Assembly: GCA_026018925.1 (NCBI GenBank) | Contig: JAKSZU010000003.1 | Location: 2,927,867 to 2,991,866, forward strand | Length of the DNA stretch: 64,000 nt | Reading direction: 5' to 3' | DNA from: Tupaia tana | Taxonomy: Eukaryota > Chordata > Mammalia > Scandentia > Tupaiidae | Shown here: positions 1-10,800 of the stretch, one piece after another | How positions within the stretch are numbered: position 1 is the first letter of the stretch | Layout: each line of letters starts with the position of its first letter | Notes under the pieces: model-generated | The model's input: only the letters and a program-made list of their open reading frames with translations | The model's database searches: none | What the model was told of the DNA's origin: nothing | Translations under genes and position numbers: made by a program

Positions 1-26
1 GCCTGCGGTGACCTCTCCCCCGTTAC

Positions 27-150
27 CTTCGTGCAGACCCCCGTGGTGGCGTCGCAGAGGGTGAGGATGGACACGTTCTGCGCCCGGTTCAGCCAGGTCA
101 CGGCGACCTTGGTGCTGGTGGCCCACTTCACCATGGTGATGTAGTGCTCC
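27..150 (-). CDS. DPP6: DPP6 coding exon (internal, beta-propeller; last of four in this window)
   Basis: Internal exon of the Kv4 channel auxiliary subunit DPP6, a type II membrane glycoprotein whose peptidase fold lacks catalytic activity. Reading the minus strand, an AG acceptor (153-151, CAG) precedes base 150 and a GT donor follows base 27 (GTAACG). The exon is 124 nt: one base completing an Arg codon, then 41 codons from [12 protein letters not shown] to ATTGVCTK. The protein matches what I know of mammalian DPP6 ([13 protein letters not shown]...), with His where human has Tyr at the second residue. A sequon, NVS within AQNVSIL, is a likely N-glycosylation site in the ectodomain. The split Arg codon (AG at the end of the exon at 17887, G here) joins the two in phase. 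DPP10 is the alternative, but [10 protein letters not shown] favours DPP6. The next exon lies outside the window. Confidence 0.96.
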
Positions 151-339
151 CTGCGGACAGGCGGACATGCAGTCAGCAGGCGGCCGTCGGGAGGTGGCCC
201 CACCCGCCCGCACCCATGGCCAGAGTGCGGGTGCCGGGCCGCTGAGGTCGGGGGTGCTGTCGGGACTCTGAGCAGGAGAGCCCAGGGCTGAGGCGGCACC
301 AAAGAGCAGGGGAGGTCACCGGCTGCCCGAGCGCAGTGG

Positions 340-535
340 GGCCAGGCCCCAGGGCAGGGCAGTGGGGCTGCCCCTAGGGCAGGGCAGTGGGGCTGCCGGT
401 CCACCCCAGGGCAGGGCAGGGGGGCTGCCGGTCCCACCCCAGGGCAGGGCAGGGGGGCTGCCGGCCCACCCCAGGGCAGGGCAGTGGGGCTGCCGGTCTA
501 CCCCAGGGCAGCGCAGTGGGGCTGCAAACTCCAGC
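340..535. repeat. GC-rich minisatellite, ~30-bp units
   Basis: About six imperfect copies of a unit containing 'ccccagggcagggcagtgg' and 'ggctgccggtccac'. The array starts roughly 190 bases upstream, in transcript direction, of the acceptor of the exon at 27-150. The array is G-rich on the plus strand, so the pre-mRNA is C-rich here. The open frames over it are repeat artefacts. Confidence 0.85.
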
Positions 536-1084
536 CCAGGCCCTTCACGGGGTGATTTCCCACCTGGTCTGAGGCCGTTGCCTAAGCCCACCACCAGCAG
601 ATGCCAGGGAGGTCGCAGCCGAGGCAGGACCAGGAGCCAGGAGGGGCTGGGGCAGAGGCCCCGATGCCCGAAAGCCCCCAGGGCCGCTGCGGAAGGCTCT
701 GTTCTGTGGCCCTCCCTCTAAGGAGGACGCCCAGGTAATTAGGGAGACTGGCTCATGGCTGGGCTGCAGGAGAGCCTGCTCTGCTCTTAACTGCCACGTG
801 CCTCCTCTGCCCAGGCCCAACACCCATCCTCGGTGCTGTCCTCCGGCCGAGCGGCCCTGGGAGCTAATCCGATCACCCAGAGTCCTCCAAAAGCAGGGGT
901 AGGGGAAGTCCTAATTTCACATGGGTGTAAGAGAAGGAATGTCAAGAAAAGAAATGCCCGGAATGCATATCCTCAGGTGACTCCCCCGAAGATTCTAGAA
1001 GCCAGCTGAGACTCGTTCACTTGCCCACCCCATCTGTATCTATAACGAGATCTGCTGTTCGGAATGATTACTCTGTGGTCCGAC

Positions 1085-1806
1085 AAGATCTCTTAACACA
1101 AACACCACGGGACGTTCACCAGACAGGGCCTAGCGAGCTGACCACGGGACGTTCACCAGACGAGGCCTAGCGAGCTGACCGGGGGACATCCACCAGACGA
1201 GGCCTAGCGAGCTGACCGGGGGACATCCACCAGACGAGGCCTAGCGAGGACCGGGGGACATTCACCAGACGAGGCCTAGCGAGCTGACCGGGGGACATCC
1301 ACCAGACGAGGCCTAGCGAGCTGACCACGGGGTTCACCAGACGAGGCCTAGCGAGCTGACCGGGGGACATCCACCAGACGAGGCCTAGCGAGCTGACCAC
1401 GGGACTTCACCAGACGAGGCCTAGCGGGACCGGGGGACATCCACCAGACGAGGCCTAGCGAGCTGACCACGGGACGTTCACCAGACGAGGCCTAGCGAGC
1501 TGACCGGGGGACATCCACCAGACGAGGCCTAGCGAGCTGACCACGGGACGTTCACCAGACGAGGCCTAGCGAGCTGACCGGGGGACATCCACCAGACGAG
1601 GCCTAGTGAGCTGACCACGGGACGTTCACCAGACGAGGCCTAGCGAGCTGACCGGGGGACATCCACCAGACGAGGCCTAGCGAGCTGACCAGGGGACATC
1701 CACCAGACGAGGCCTAGCGAGCTGACCGCGGGACGTTCACCAGACGAGGCCTAGCGAGCTGACCAGGGGACATCCACCAGACGAGGCCTAGCGAGCTGAC
1801 CAGGGC
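1085..1806. repeat. 37-bp minisatellite, ~19 copies, with alternating unit types
   Basis: Units share the core 'ccagacgaggcctagcgagc'. Two variants, one beginning 'gaccacgggacgttca' and one 'gaccgggggacatcca', alternate over much of the array and form a 74-bp higher-order unit. A few copies are shortened (near 1246, 1330 and 1425). Both variants are 37 bases by direct count. Confidence 0.95.
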
Positions 1807-2004
1807 CGCACCACTTAAGGCCTGAGCTGAGCCTCGTTAGCCAGGAGACCGCACTGCACAGGCCTCCCATCCCCCGATCTACCTGCTGCTTGGCAGGTAG
1901 TAACTGACGCCATGAGCACACGTAACCGAGCGAAGGCCCGGACTCGGGCACACCGCGGTGAGAGGGCTCTTCGACACCTTGGGGACCGTGCAAAGGACAC
2001 GGTG

Positions 2005-2145
2005 GGGATGACGCAGGTCACCCACAGGGAGGACACGGTGGTGATGAGGATCACCCACAGGGAGGACAGGTCGCAGGTCACCCACAGGGAGGACACGGTG
2101 GTGATGAGGATGCAGATGAGGACACAGGTCACCCACAGAGAGCAG
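2005..2145. repeat. Short minisatellite, ~40-bp units
   Basis: Three to four copies built on 'caggtcacccacagggagga' and 'cacggtggtgatgagga', some incomplete. Flanking sequence is unique. Confidence 0.85.
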
Positions 2146-2929
2146 GGGCGCTCAGACACCCCGACTTTGATGGCCAGCCCTGTCCTTGTCCCCGGTGTCT
2201 GCAGCCGGCCATATCCTGTGGTCCGTATCTCCCCAGCCCGCCACCCCTGGAGCCCGGGTCTGTGTTTTCAGGCTCTGCTCCCACTCCCTGCCGGCCTGGC
2301 TCCTGTCCGGGAGCCGCTGTGCCCACCGCAGCACCTGGCCAGCTGCTGTCTGCCCCACTGCATTCTATCAGCAGCCTTCAGAATGGGGGTCTGGCCATCT
2401 CCCTGGGCACGTGCAGACACAAAAGATGGTTCTACTTCGGGCTTCTGTGCCTAGCCCTCGCTTCACACGGGGAGGGATACTTTCAGTTTTTAGTGACTCC
2501 GTGGTGGGGGCTGGGAGACGCTGGCTGATGTCGGGGAGAGGTGGGCAGCTGGGAGGGCCCAGGGAGAGGGGGTGCAGGCAAGCTCTCATGCCGTGGGCCA
2601 TGGGGAGGTCCTGACCCGCAGACACACCTCACCTGCAGGCAGCGGGAAGGAGGCCTCCCTCCCGTGGGCTCCAGCTATCAGGGAGGTCCCATGTTTGTTT
2701 CCACTTGTTGGAAACGTCTATTCATTCTCTGCCCTTCCAGTGGGTAGCGTGTTCTTTTGCAGAAATAATGTTCATCTGGGTGAAATACAACTACACGTTT
2801 CTCAACTTCTCTGTTTCCTAATTTAGTATTAAAAGTGCAAACAGATGAATGCAAACCCTCTTTTTAGTAATAAACTCCTTAGCCACACCTAGGAGACAAA
2901 GCACGCAGGAAAGCCGTGCACTGCTGCAG

Positions 2930-3060
2930 CTGGACGGTGGACGTGGGCCCACCGTGGACGGTGGATGTGGGCTCACCGTGGGCGGTGGACGTGGGCTCAC
3001 CGTGGACAGTGGACGTGGGCTCACCATGGGTGGTGGACGTGGGCTCACCGTGGGGCGACA
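2930..3060. repeat. Short minisatellite, ~21-24-bp units
   Basis: About six copies of 'gtggacgtgggctcaccgtg' with single-base variants. It gives open frames on both strands that are repeat artefacts. Confidence 0.85.
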
Positions 3061-3204
3061 ATGGCAACATTGTAACCTTTCAGGTTTGCAGTCTGGCCCA
3101 CACAGTTGGAGAGCTTCCTGGGGTTACAGGGAGTCAGACACCCTAGACGGGCCTCAGCAAAGGGCAGAGGGAGCTGGCTGAGGCTGGTTCTGCCCTCCCA
3201 CCTT

Positions 3205-3400
3205 TACGTGGGGACAGAATGTCCCTCCCTTCTGGACGGTGCAGCACAAAAGCACCGCCCTGGGGACAGAGCGGCCTTCGCCAGACGCAGAATTTGCCGG
3301 GACTTTGATTGTGGCCGTCCCACACTCCAGAACTGGGAGAAATTTCTGTTCGTTGTCAATTACCCAGCCTCAAGCATTTCGTCTCAGCAGCACAGTCTGA
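3205..3400 (+). repeat. Ancient interspersed repeat fragment
   Basis: Contains 'cgccagacgcagaatttgcc' and 'ctccagaactgggagaaatt', resembling the end of an old, widespread mammalian repeat with a 'ccagacaccgaatctgcc' to 'agaaataaatttctgtt' ending. A related piece is at 49620-49960. I cannot assign the family safely. Confidence 0.5.
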
Positions 3401-4391
3401 GCTGTACACTGAAAATAAGAAAGAAGAGCTAACTCTGAAAATATACGAGGTGGACAGGTAAGGTAAGGGGGGTTGCAAAGAAACTCCAATTTAAAATGAG
3501 GAAACCTGGATTCAGAAACCAAGACAAACTGAAAGGCTGTCCCAGAAGGCAGAGGAAGGCGGCACAGACGTGCAGGGGAGGAAGACGGGCTCCCTCACAT
3601 CTGGGAGTGCGAGGGCTCCTTAGGGAGAAGCCGGAGGGGACGAAGACACAGCACCCAGAGACAGAGACAGAGGTCTCTACGGGCAAGAAGGACCCAAACA
3701 CACAGATGGAAAGGGTTTTCCACAGCCCCCAAATTACTAAAACACACGCATGTGCGTGCATGCACATACACATACACACATGTATCTGATGAAACCTTTG
3801 AGTCACAAGGAGAAGAAAGTCTACGACAACTCAGTAATTCACAATAGGTGTAGGAAAGGGTAAAAATGTAGGCTGATATAAAATTTCTCCTCTGCTCACT
3901 TCTCCTCTCTCTCTGGCAAGTACATGCCTTATAGCAAAGACAAAATAAAACAACCAAAAACCCTCCTCTGTCCCATGTCTACCTTTATTTAACATTTGAA
4001 TACATTTTGAACAATATTTTCTTTCTAAAGTATGTCTTCTAATTGAATATACCCTACATTGACTCAGGAAGGCAACTCATAATTAAAAGCTCAATAAAAA
4101 AGGAGAATTTGTAAAATTAAATCACCCATAGCTAGTTCTCAACTACTATCAACTGACGATGAATTCAAATTAAATGATAAAAGAAATATAAAAATAAACA
4201 CAGAATGTACTTTTATATAGTCATGAACACTTAGTACATTTTAAGGAGATTAAAAACAAAAGGTAGGACACATCCTAAATAACAAAATCGGAAGACAGTA
4301 TTTAAGAACGATGCATGAAATTGTACTGTGCTTCTGGACAGGACAATAAGCATGATGACTTTTCAAAATAATTACCAGTGTGGGAAGAACT

Positions 4392-4525
4392 GAGTGTGCT
4401 ACATTTAAGTTCCATGAGGACAGAGGCCACGCCTACCTTATTCACTTATTTTTAGCACTTTGCAAAGTGCTCCACACATGGGAAATATTTAACATTTGTC
4501 AAAGAAATAAATTTAATTCTGATAG
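4392..4525 (+). repeat. L2-like ancient LINE 3' end
   Basis: 'ttccatgaggacagaggcca', then 'cactttgcaaagtgctccac' and 'atttaacatttgtcaaagaa' follow the order of the L2 3' end (tccatgagggcag ... cagcacctggcacat ... aatatttgttgaa). It is diverged and is followed directly by a SINE. Confidence 0.55.
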
Positions 4526-4534
4526 AAGAACCAA

Positions 4535-4788
4535 CAAGGCACCAGCAGTTAGCGTAATGGCTATGTCACTGGACTTCCGTGTAGTCGACCGTGGTTTGTA
4601 TCCCGGACCTGGTGGCTTAAAACTCACGCCGGGCGCGTGTGCGTGCGTGCCCAAGATCCCGAGAGGAGAATAGAGGAGAAGGGATTGTGGCGTGGCCATC
4701 CCCCCTGGGGGGTGATTTCTCACTTTCTCTCTCTGTCTTTCTGAGGAGCACATATGCCCTATAGCAAAAACCTCTCCAAAAAAAAAAA
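4535..4788 (+). mobile_element. tRNA-derived SINE (family I), full length
   Basis: Reads 'caccagcagttagcgtaatg', then a box-B-like 'gtttgtatcccgg', 'gatcccgagaggagaa', 'cccctggggggtgatttctc', a (TC)n stretch, 'ccctatagcaaaaacctctc' and poly(A). Flanked by the direct repeat agaaccaa at 4527-4534 and 4789-4796, a target-site duplication. Confidence 0.9.
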
Positions 4789-4984
4789 AGAACCAATGAA
4801 TTTATTTTTGGGGAGACGTTGATGAATTCTAAAGTCCACATGTAAGAAGAAATAAATGAAAATAGCCAAGATGGTGTTAAAAGAAAGGCTATTGAGAGAG
4901 TTATTTAAAGAGTTTCCAGGAATATAAATAGCCACAGACTCACATGACTTTGTAGGATGTAACAATCAGCCCATCTACGAGTAA

Positions 4985-5768
4985 ATGAACGATCTCAAAA
5001 TACAACGGTTTGATTGCATTTCCCTTAACCCCAGTCAGAATGACTAAGATCACAAAAATAAGGAATAAGTGCTGGTGAGGCTGCAGTGGTGGCAATGTAA
5101 ATGAGTGCAGCCACAGTGGAGAACAGTCCGGTGGCTCCTCAGAGACCTACAGTGGAACACCAGCAACCCAGTAATTCCATTCTTAGGTATCTACCCAAAG
5201 GATAGGAAGACCCTCAGTCGGAAACCACGTGCACATCTGTGTTTACTCCGCATTGTTCACAATAGCTAGGACATGAACCAGCCCAAATGTCTAAGAACAG
5301 ATGAGCGGATTGAAAAAAAGGTGGCACAGGTCCTCCATGGAATACTACTCAGCCGTAAAACATGAGACCCTGACATATGATACAAAGGGAACGAACGTGG
5401 AAGATTTAATGCTAAGTGAAGCAAGCCAGACTGACAGGCAGGCACTGTGCGTCCCCCTCAGCACACACCGCATGTCTGGTCTGCAGGACCCCGAAGCCTG
5501 GAGGTAACAGCAGGGAGGGCCGCTGTGGCTACTAGAGGCAGTTCAGGAGCGGGTGGGCAATGGGGAGTGAGAGGGGGGTGAGAAAAACAAAACAGCAGAC
5601 ACGAGGGTGACGGGCTGTCTGCCGCTGATGGCGTGTATGGTGATGTCTCTGACTCAGTGATACGGACTGTATTCATGCTGGGGAAACTGGGTTGTAAATC
5701 GTAAAGCTATACAGCGACTAAATGTAAATAAAAAGAAAAATATATATTCAAAATAAAAAATATTAAGA
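4985..5768 (+). mobile_element. L1 LINE 3' fragment, sense
   Basis: 'ggaatactactcagccgtaa', 'attccattcttaggtatcta' and 'gaagcaagccagactgacag' are the standard order of mammalian L1 3'-end sequence. It ends in an A-rich stretch at about 5725-5768. The element is 5'-truncated and has no usable reading frame. A SINE is inserted right at its tail. Confidence 0.88.
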
Positions 5769-5784
5769 AAAACCACAATGGTTT

Positions 5785-6042
5785 GGGGCCAGCAGGTGGC
5801 ATGGTGGTTAAGGCGCTGGACTCACACGTGACTGACCGCAGTTTGAATCCCAGATCTGGTGGCCTGAAAAATCACTCTGGGCACATGTGCTTGTGAGCCC
5901 AAAATCCCAAGAGGAGAATTTGGGCACAATCCTCCAGAGAACTGTGAAGGGGTTGCAGTGTGGCCATCTCCCTGAGGGTCATTTCTTACTTTTCCTCTCT
6001 CTCTGTCTCTCTTTCTGGCAAGCACAGGCACCCTATGGAAAA

Positions 6043-6073
<31 letters not shown>

Positions 6074-6095
6074 TTATTCATATATAAAACAAACA
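5785..6095 (+). mobile_element. tRNA-derived SINE (family I) with (TA)n tail
   Basis: Starts 'ggggccagcaggtggcatgg', with a box-B-like 'gtttgaatccc' and the family's (TC)n and poly(A) end, expanded into (AT)n at 6050-6075. The imperfect direct repeats at 5768-5784 and 6096-6112 (aaaaaccacaa..gttt) are the target-site duplication. They show insertion into the A-rich tail of the L1 just upstream. Confidence 0.9.
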
Positions 6096-7129
6096 AAAAA
6101 CCACAACAGTTTACATTAAAAAAGAATGGTTTGCATAAAAATTTGATATTTAATGAAGATAATAATTTTTCCCCACCCTGAAAACATTTTTTAGAAAATG
6201 GAGAAATGAATGGAGAAAAAGGATCACACTGGTTATTAAAAAAAAGTCACCCCAAGACAGTGGGGACAGGAAGACTTCTGCCATAAACGGTATTAGGGAA
6301 ATAACTTAATTATAAAACAAAACAAAACAAAAACAAGTGAACAAGAATAAGAATGTATTTCTAGGAAAAAATCTCAAAGGGAAATGAATCAAGTTGCTCA
6401 CCATAGTGACCTGCGTAGTGTGATGACAAGTTGTTATTTTCTTTACTGCATAGATTAATTTTTAAATAAGAAGAAGGTTATTAAGAGCACACTGGCAGCT
6501 TCTAATTCATCACACTTATTTCCTTTTCCTCTGGAAACCCACTTGCAGTAGTACCAAAGAAATAAAGTTGGCACAGATCTATAATAACGGAGGCAACAGG
6601 AGGGCCGAGAGAATGGAGCATGCTTCTCGGCAGGAAGCGGACAGACGAGTCACTGGGACGGGCTGGAGAACACAGCAGCCTGCAGAAGCTGGCGCTGAAG
6701 GCCCCGAGGGTCCCAGGGATATGGAGCTCTGGGCAACAAACAGCGTGGGATTAAGAAAGGCAGTGGAGATAGGGGCGGCTGACGTCTGGATGAAATAGGC
6801 TATGAATGAAAAAAATTCGTACTTAGACATATTAGAGATTCAAAATGCTTCGGAAGTTAACAAAACAAAACAAAGCAAACAAGCAAAAAAAACAGGAGGA
6901 TCACGGAGGCCCCTGTATCAGCTCACGTCAGGTTCAGTGTCAGCAACAACGAACCCTAAAAGCCATGGAACTAAACCCCGCAGCTGTAAAGGACTGTGTT
7001 TATGAACTGCAATTCCACATAAGGCTGACATTTTAAATACATGGGAGAAGAACGAGATGCCAGTACTAGAACCTTTCTACAGGAGAGCTCGCAGCTTGGA
7101 AGGGGACAGATGAGCTAACCTTTCATCCG

Positions 7130-7500
7130 ACCCAGGTGGGCTGCCGCCATGGAGGGGAGTGAGTGCTGGGCCCAGGCTGACTGTTGCAGTGGAGGGCAGT
7201 GGGGCCTGCTGGGGCCCAGGTGGACCACCTTGGTGGATGGAAACGGGGCCTGCTGGGGCCCAGGTAGGCCGCCTCGGTGGAGGGGAGCGGGTCTGCTGAG
7301 GGCCGCAGTGGAGGGGAGCGGGTCTGCTGGGGGCCCAGGTGGGCCGACTCAGTGGAGGGGAGTGGGTCTGCGAGGGCCCAGGTGGGCGGCCTCAGTGGAG
7401 GGGAGCGGGTCTGCTGGGGCCCAGGTGGGCCGCCTCGGTGGAGGGGAGCAGGGCCCAGGTGGGCCGCCTCGGTGGAGGGGAGCGGGCCTGCTGGGGCCTG
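7130..7500. repeat. GC-rich minisatellite, ~43-bp units
   Basis: About eight to nine imperfect copies built on 'gtggaggggagcgggtctgc' and 'ggggcccaggtgggccgcct', with internal deletions. The open frames over it on both strands are repeat artefacts. Confidence 0.88.
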
Positions 7501-7880
7501 TGAAGAAGCCTGGGGGAAAGCACAGCATGGCTGAGAAAAGTGGAAAACTTTCTCGTGAACCCCAGCCAAAGGTGCCTTCCGGTCAGAGTGCAGGGGCGGT
7601 TTCTGGCGAGAGTCGCATGAATGTTTTATCGGCTCCATTTGTTTGCCATAAAATATGAATAGAGCATTGTCTCCCTCGTGGGATTAATGTGCGTGTCACT
7701 CCTTGGTGTCCCAACGTCTGGCAAAGGTTCTGACAGTCGTGCGGCCGTGAAGGGCAATGGGAGCAGCAGCGTGCCCCGTGGACGGAAGAGCTGCGATTGA
7801 CATTGGCGCCTGTAGCAATGTCTAGTCCATGGCTTAAGCTGAGGCAAAAATATAACGTGAGAGAATTTTAAAATATGATG

Positions 7881-7883
<3 letters not shown>

Positions 7884-7932
<49 letters not shown>

Positions 7933-8171
7933 ATAGGGCGCGTGCGCTCGCCAGACAGACAGAGAGAGACATAGAGACAGAAAGCGAGAAATCACCCCCC
8001 AGGGGGGATGGTCACGCCGCAATCCCTTCTCCTCCATTCTCTTCTCGGGATCTTGGGCACGCATGCACACGCGCCCGGCGTGAGTTGTAAGCCACCGGGT
8101 CCGAGATGCGAACCGCGGTCGACTACGTGGGAGTCCAGCGACATAGCCATTACGCTAACTGCTGGTTCCCC
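7884..8171 (-). mobile_element. Young tRNA-derived SINE (family I), 46-base poly(T)
   Basis: Antisense copy beginning with 46 T (7884-7929), then 'gctatagggcgcgtgcgctc', the family's central part and 'gcgaaccgcggtcgactac' near the tRNA-like head, ending 'ctggttcccc'. Flanked by perfect 15-base direct repeats (aatatgatgagcttt at 7872-7886 and 8172-8186). The uninterrupted tail and perfect duplication indicate recent insertion. Confidence 0.95.
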
Positions 8172-8639
8172 AATATGATGAGCTTTAATAGAGGGCACCT
8201 TTGAGGACCCAAGAGGACACTGAGTGACAGTGCTGGCCATGAGAAAGCGTGTGGCTCCACATCCGAGCCTGCCCTGGGCCAGGCATGCAGCCAGCTCCGA
8301 AGTGTCTATAGGTGGAGGGCACTTAATGGATAGAAATTCGATGACTAAGACCACCACTCTTCACTGTGCACGTCTGTAATTTCACTGCCGCGGAGGAAGA
8401 GCCCACACCAAATCTCCTTTCGTGTCAGGGGCCAGCTGTCAGGATAAAGGGAGCAGGGACTGAGAGGGGGCCCAGACAGCGCAGCGTAGGCACTGTGGTA
8501 CCCATATTAGGTACCCACATTCAACAGCGTAAACCCTTTAACAGGAAGGGCCATTGACTAGGATCCCCGGGTCGACCTCATGTCCCTTCTCCAGACTTCA
8601 TTTTCACAGAGTCAGTTCCCATCTATCTATGTTTTCTTA

Positions 8640-10800
8640 TCAGTTTGGCCCTCCAACCATCCATTCACGCTTACATCCATATCCATCCCTCCATCCCATC
8701 CACCTGCTGATCCATAAATACATAATCCACCCACCCATCCACCCATCAAACCATCCACCACCCATCTATTCATTAATCACCCACCTGGCCAATCATCCCT
8801 CATCCCAGCATCACCATCATCCACCCCCCATACAGTCACCCACCCATCCACTTAGGTCCATCCATCCCAGCATCACCATCATCCACCCCCCATACAATCA
8901 CCCATCCCATCCACTTAGGTCCATCCATCCCAGCATCACCATCATCCCACCCCCCCATACAGTCACCCACCCATCCACTTAGGTCCATCCATCCCAGTCA
9001 TCACCATCATCCCAGCATCACCATCATCCACCCCCCATACAGTCACCCACCCATCCACTTAGGTCCATCCATCCCAGCATCACCATCATCCACCCCCCAT
9101 ACAGTCACCCACCCATCCACTTAGGTCCATCCATCCCAGCATCACCATCATACACCCCCCATACAGTCACCCACCCATCCACTTAGGTCCATCCATCCCA
9201 GCATCACCATCATACACCCCCCCATACAATCACCCACCCATCCACTTAGGTCCATCCATGCCAGCATCACCATCATACACCCCCCATACAATCACCCACC
9301 CATCCACTTAGGTCCATCCATCCCAGCATCACCATCATCCACTCACCCATACAATCACCCACCCATCCACTTAGGTCCATCCATCCCAGCATCACCATCA
9401 TCCACCCCCCATACAGTCACCCACCCATCCACTTAGGTCCATCCATCCCAGCATCACCATCATCCACCCCCCATACAGTCACCCACCCATCCACTTAGGT
9501 CCATCCATCCCAGCATCACCATCATCCACCCCCCATACAGTCACCCACCCATCCACTTAGGTCCATCCATCCCAGCATCACCATCATACACCCCCCCATA
9601 CAATCACCCACCCATCCACTTAGGTCCATCCATCCCAGCATCACCATCATCCACCCCCCATACAATCACCCACCCATCCACTTAGGTCCATCCATCCCAG
9701 CATCACCATCATACACCCCCCATACAGTCACCCACCCATCCACTTAGGTCCATCCATCCCAGCATCACCATCATACACCCCCCATACAATCACCCACCCA
9801 TCCACTTAGGTCCATCCATCCCAGCATCACCATCATCCACCCCCCATACAGTCACCCACCCATCCACTTAGGTCCATCCATCCCAGCATCACCATCATCC
9901 ACCCCCCATACAGTCACCCACCCATCCACTTAGGTCCATCCATCCCAGCATCATCATCATCCACCCCCCATACAGTCACCCACCCATCCACTTAGGTCCA
10001 TCCATCCCAGCATCACCATCATACACCCCCCATACAGTCACCCACCCATCCACTTAGGTCCATCCATCCCAGCATCACCATCATCCACCCCCCATACAGT
10101 CACCCACCCATCCACTTAGGTCCATCCATCCCAGCATCACCATCATACACCCCCCATACAATCACCCACCCATCCACTTAGGTCCATCCATCCCAGCATC
10201 ACCATCATCCACCCCCCATACAGTCACCCACCCATCCACTTAGGTCCATCCATCCCAGCATCACCATCATCCACTCACCCATACAGTCACCCACCCATCC
10301 ACTTAGGTCCATCCGTCCCAGCAACACCATCATCCACCCCCCATACAGTCACCCACCCATCCACTTACACCCATCCATCCCAGCATCACCATCATCCACC
10401 CCCCATACAATCACCCACCCATCCACTTAGGTCCATCCATCCCAGCATCACCATCATCCACCCCCCATACAATCACCCACCCATCCACTTACGCAGACCC
10501 ATGTTCCAACAATTCATTCATCACTCATCTACCCACCTAGCCAATCATCCAGCCATGGACCCATCCATCTCATCATCACCATCCACCCACCTGCCATCCA
10601 TAAGCTGTCCATCAGCTGTCCATCAACCGTCCATCACCTGTCCATCATCCATCTGTCACCTGTTCATCACCTGTCCATCACCCGTCCATCACCCATTCAT
10701 CCCATCATCACCATCCATCCACCTGCCATCCATCAGCCACCCATCACCCGTCTATCACCCGTCCATCACCCATCCATTCTCCCACATACCCAACTTGTTC
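8640..10800. repeat. 62-bp minisatellite (~27 copies) with a simpler CCATC-rich margin
   Basis: The core array, about 8790-10495, has 62-bp units containing 'cagcatcaccatcatccacc' and 'cacccatccacttaggtcca'. Copies differ by a few bases (cagtca/caatca, atcatcca/atcataca). The flanks at 8640-8790 and 10500-10800 are degenerate CCATC/ACC repeats from which the unit probably arose. The 62-base period is measured from the TTAGG at 9371 to that at 9433. Confidence 0.95.

Noticed and set aside
1167-1400. Open frame with repeated LARPRLV motifs
   Set aside because: It is a translation of the 37-bp minisatellite, not a repeat protein.
4985-5768. Active L1 element
   Set aside because: Only the 3' end is present, with no open frame for reverse transcriptase.
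8554-8982. His/Pro-rich open frame over the CCATC repeats
   Set aside because: It is a translation of the 62-bp minisatellite and its margins.
8790-10495. CRISPR-like repeat array
   Set aside because: Repeats are directly adjacent with no variable spacers, in a mammalian intron. It is an ordinary minisatellite.
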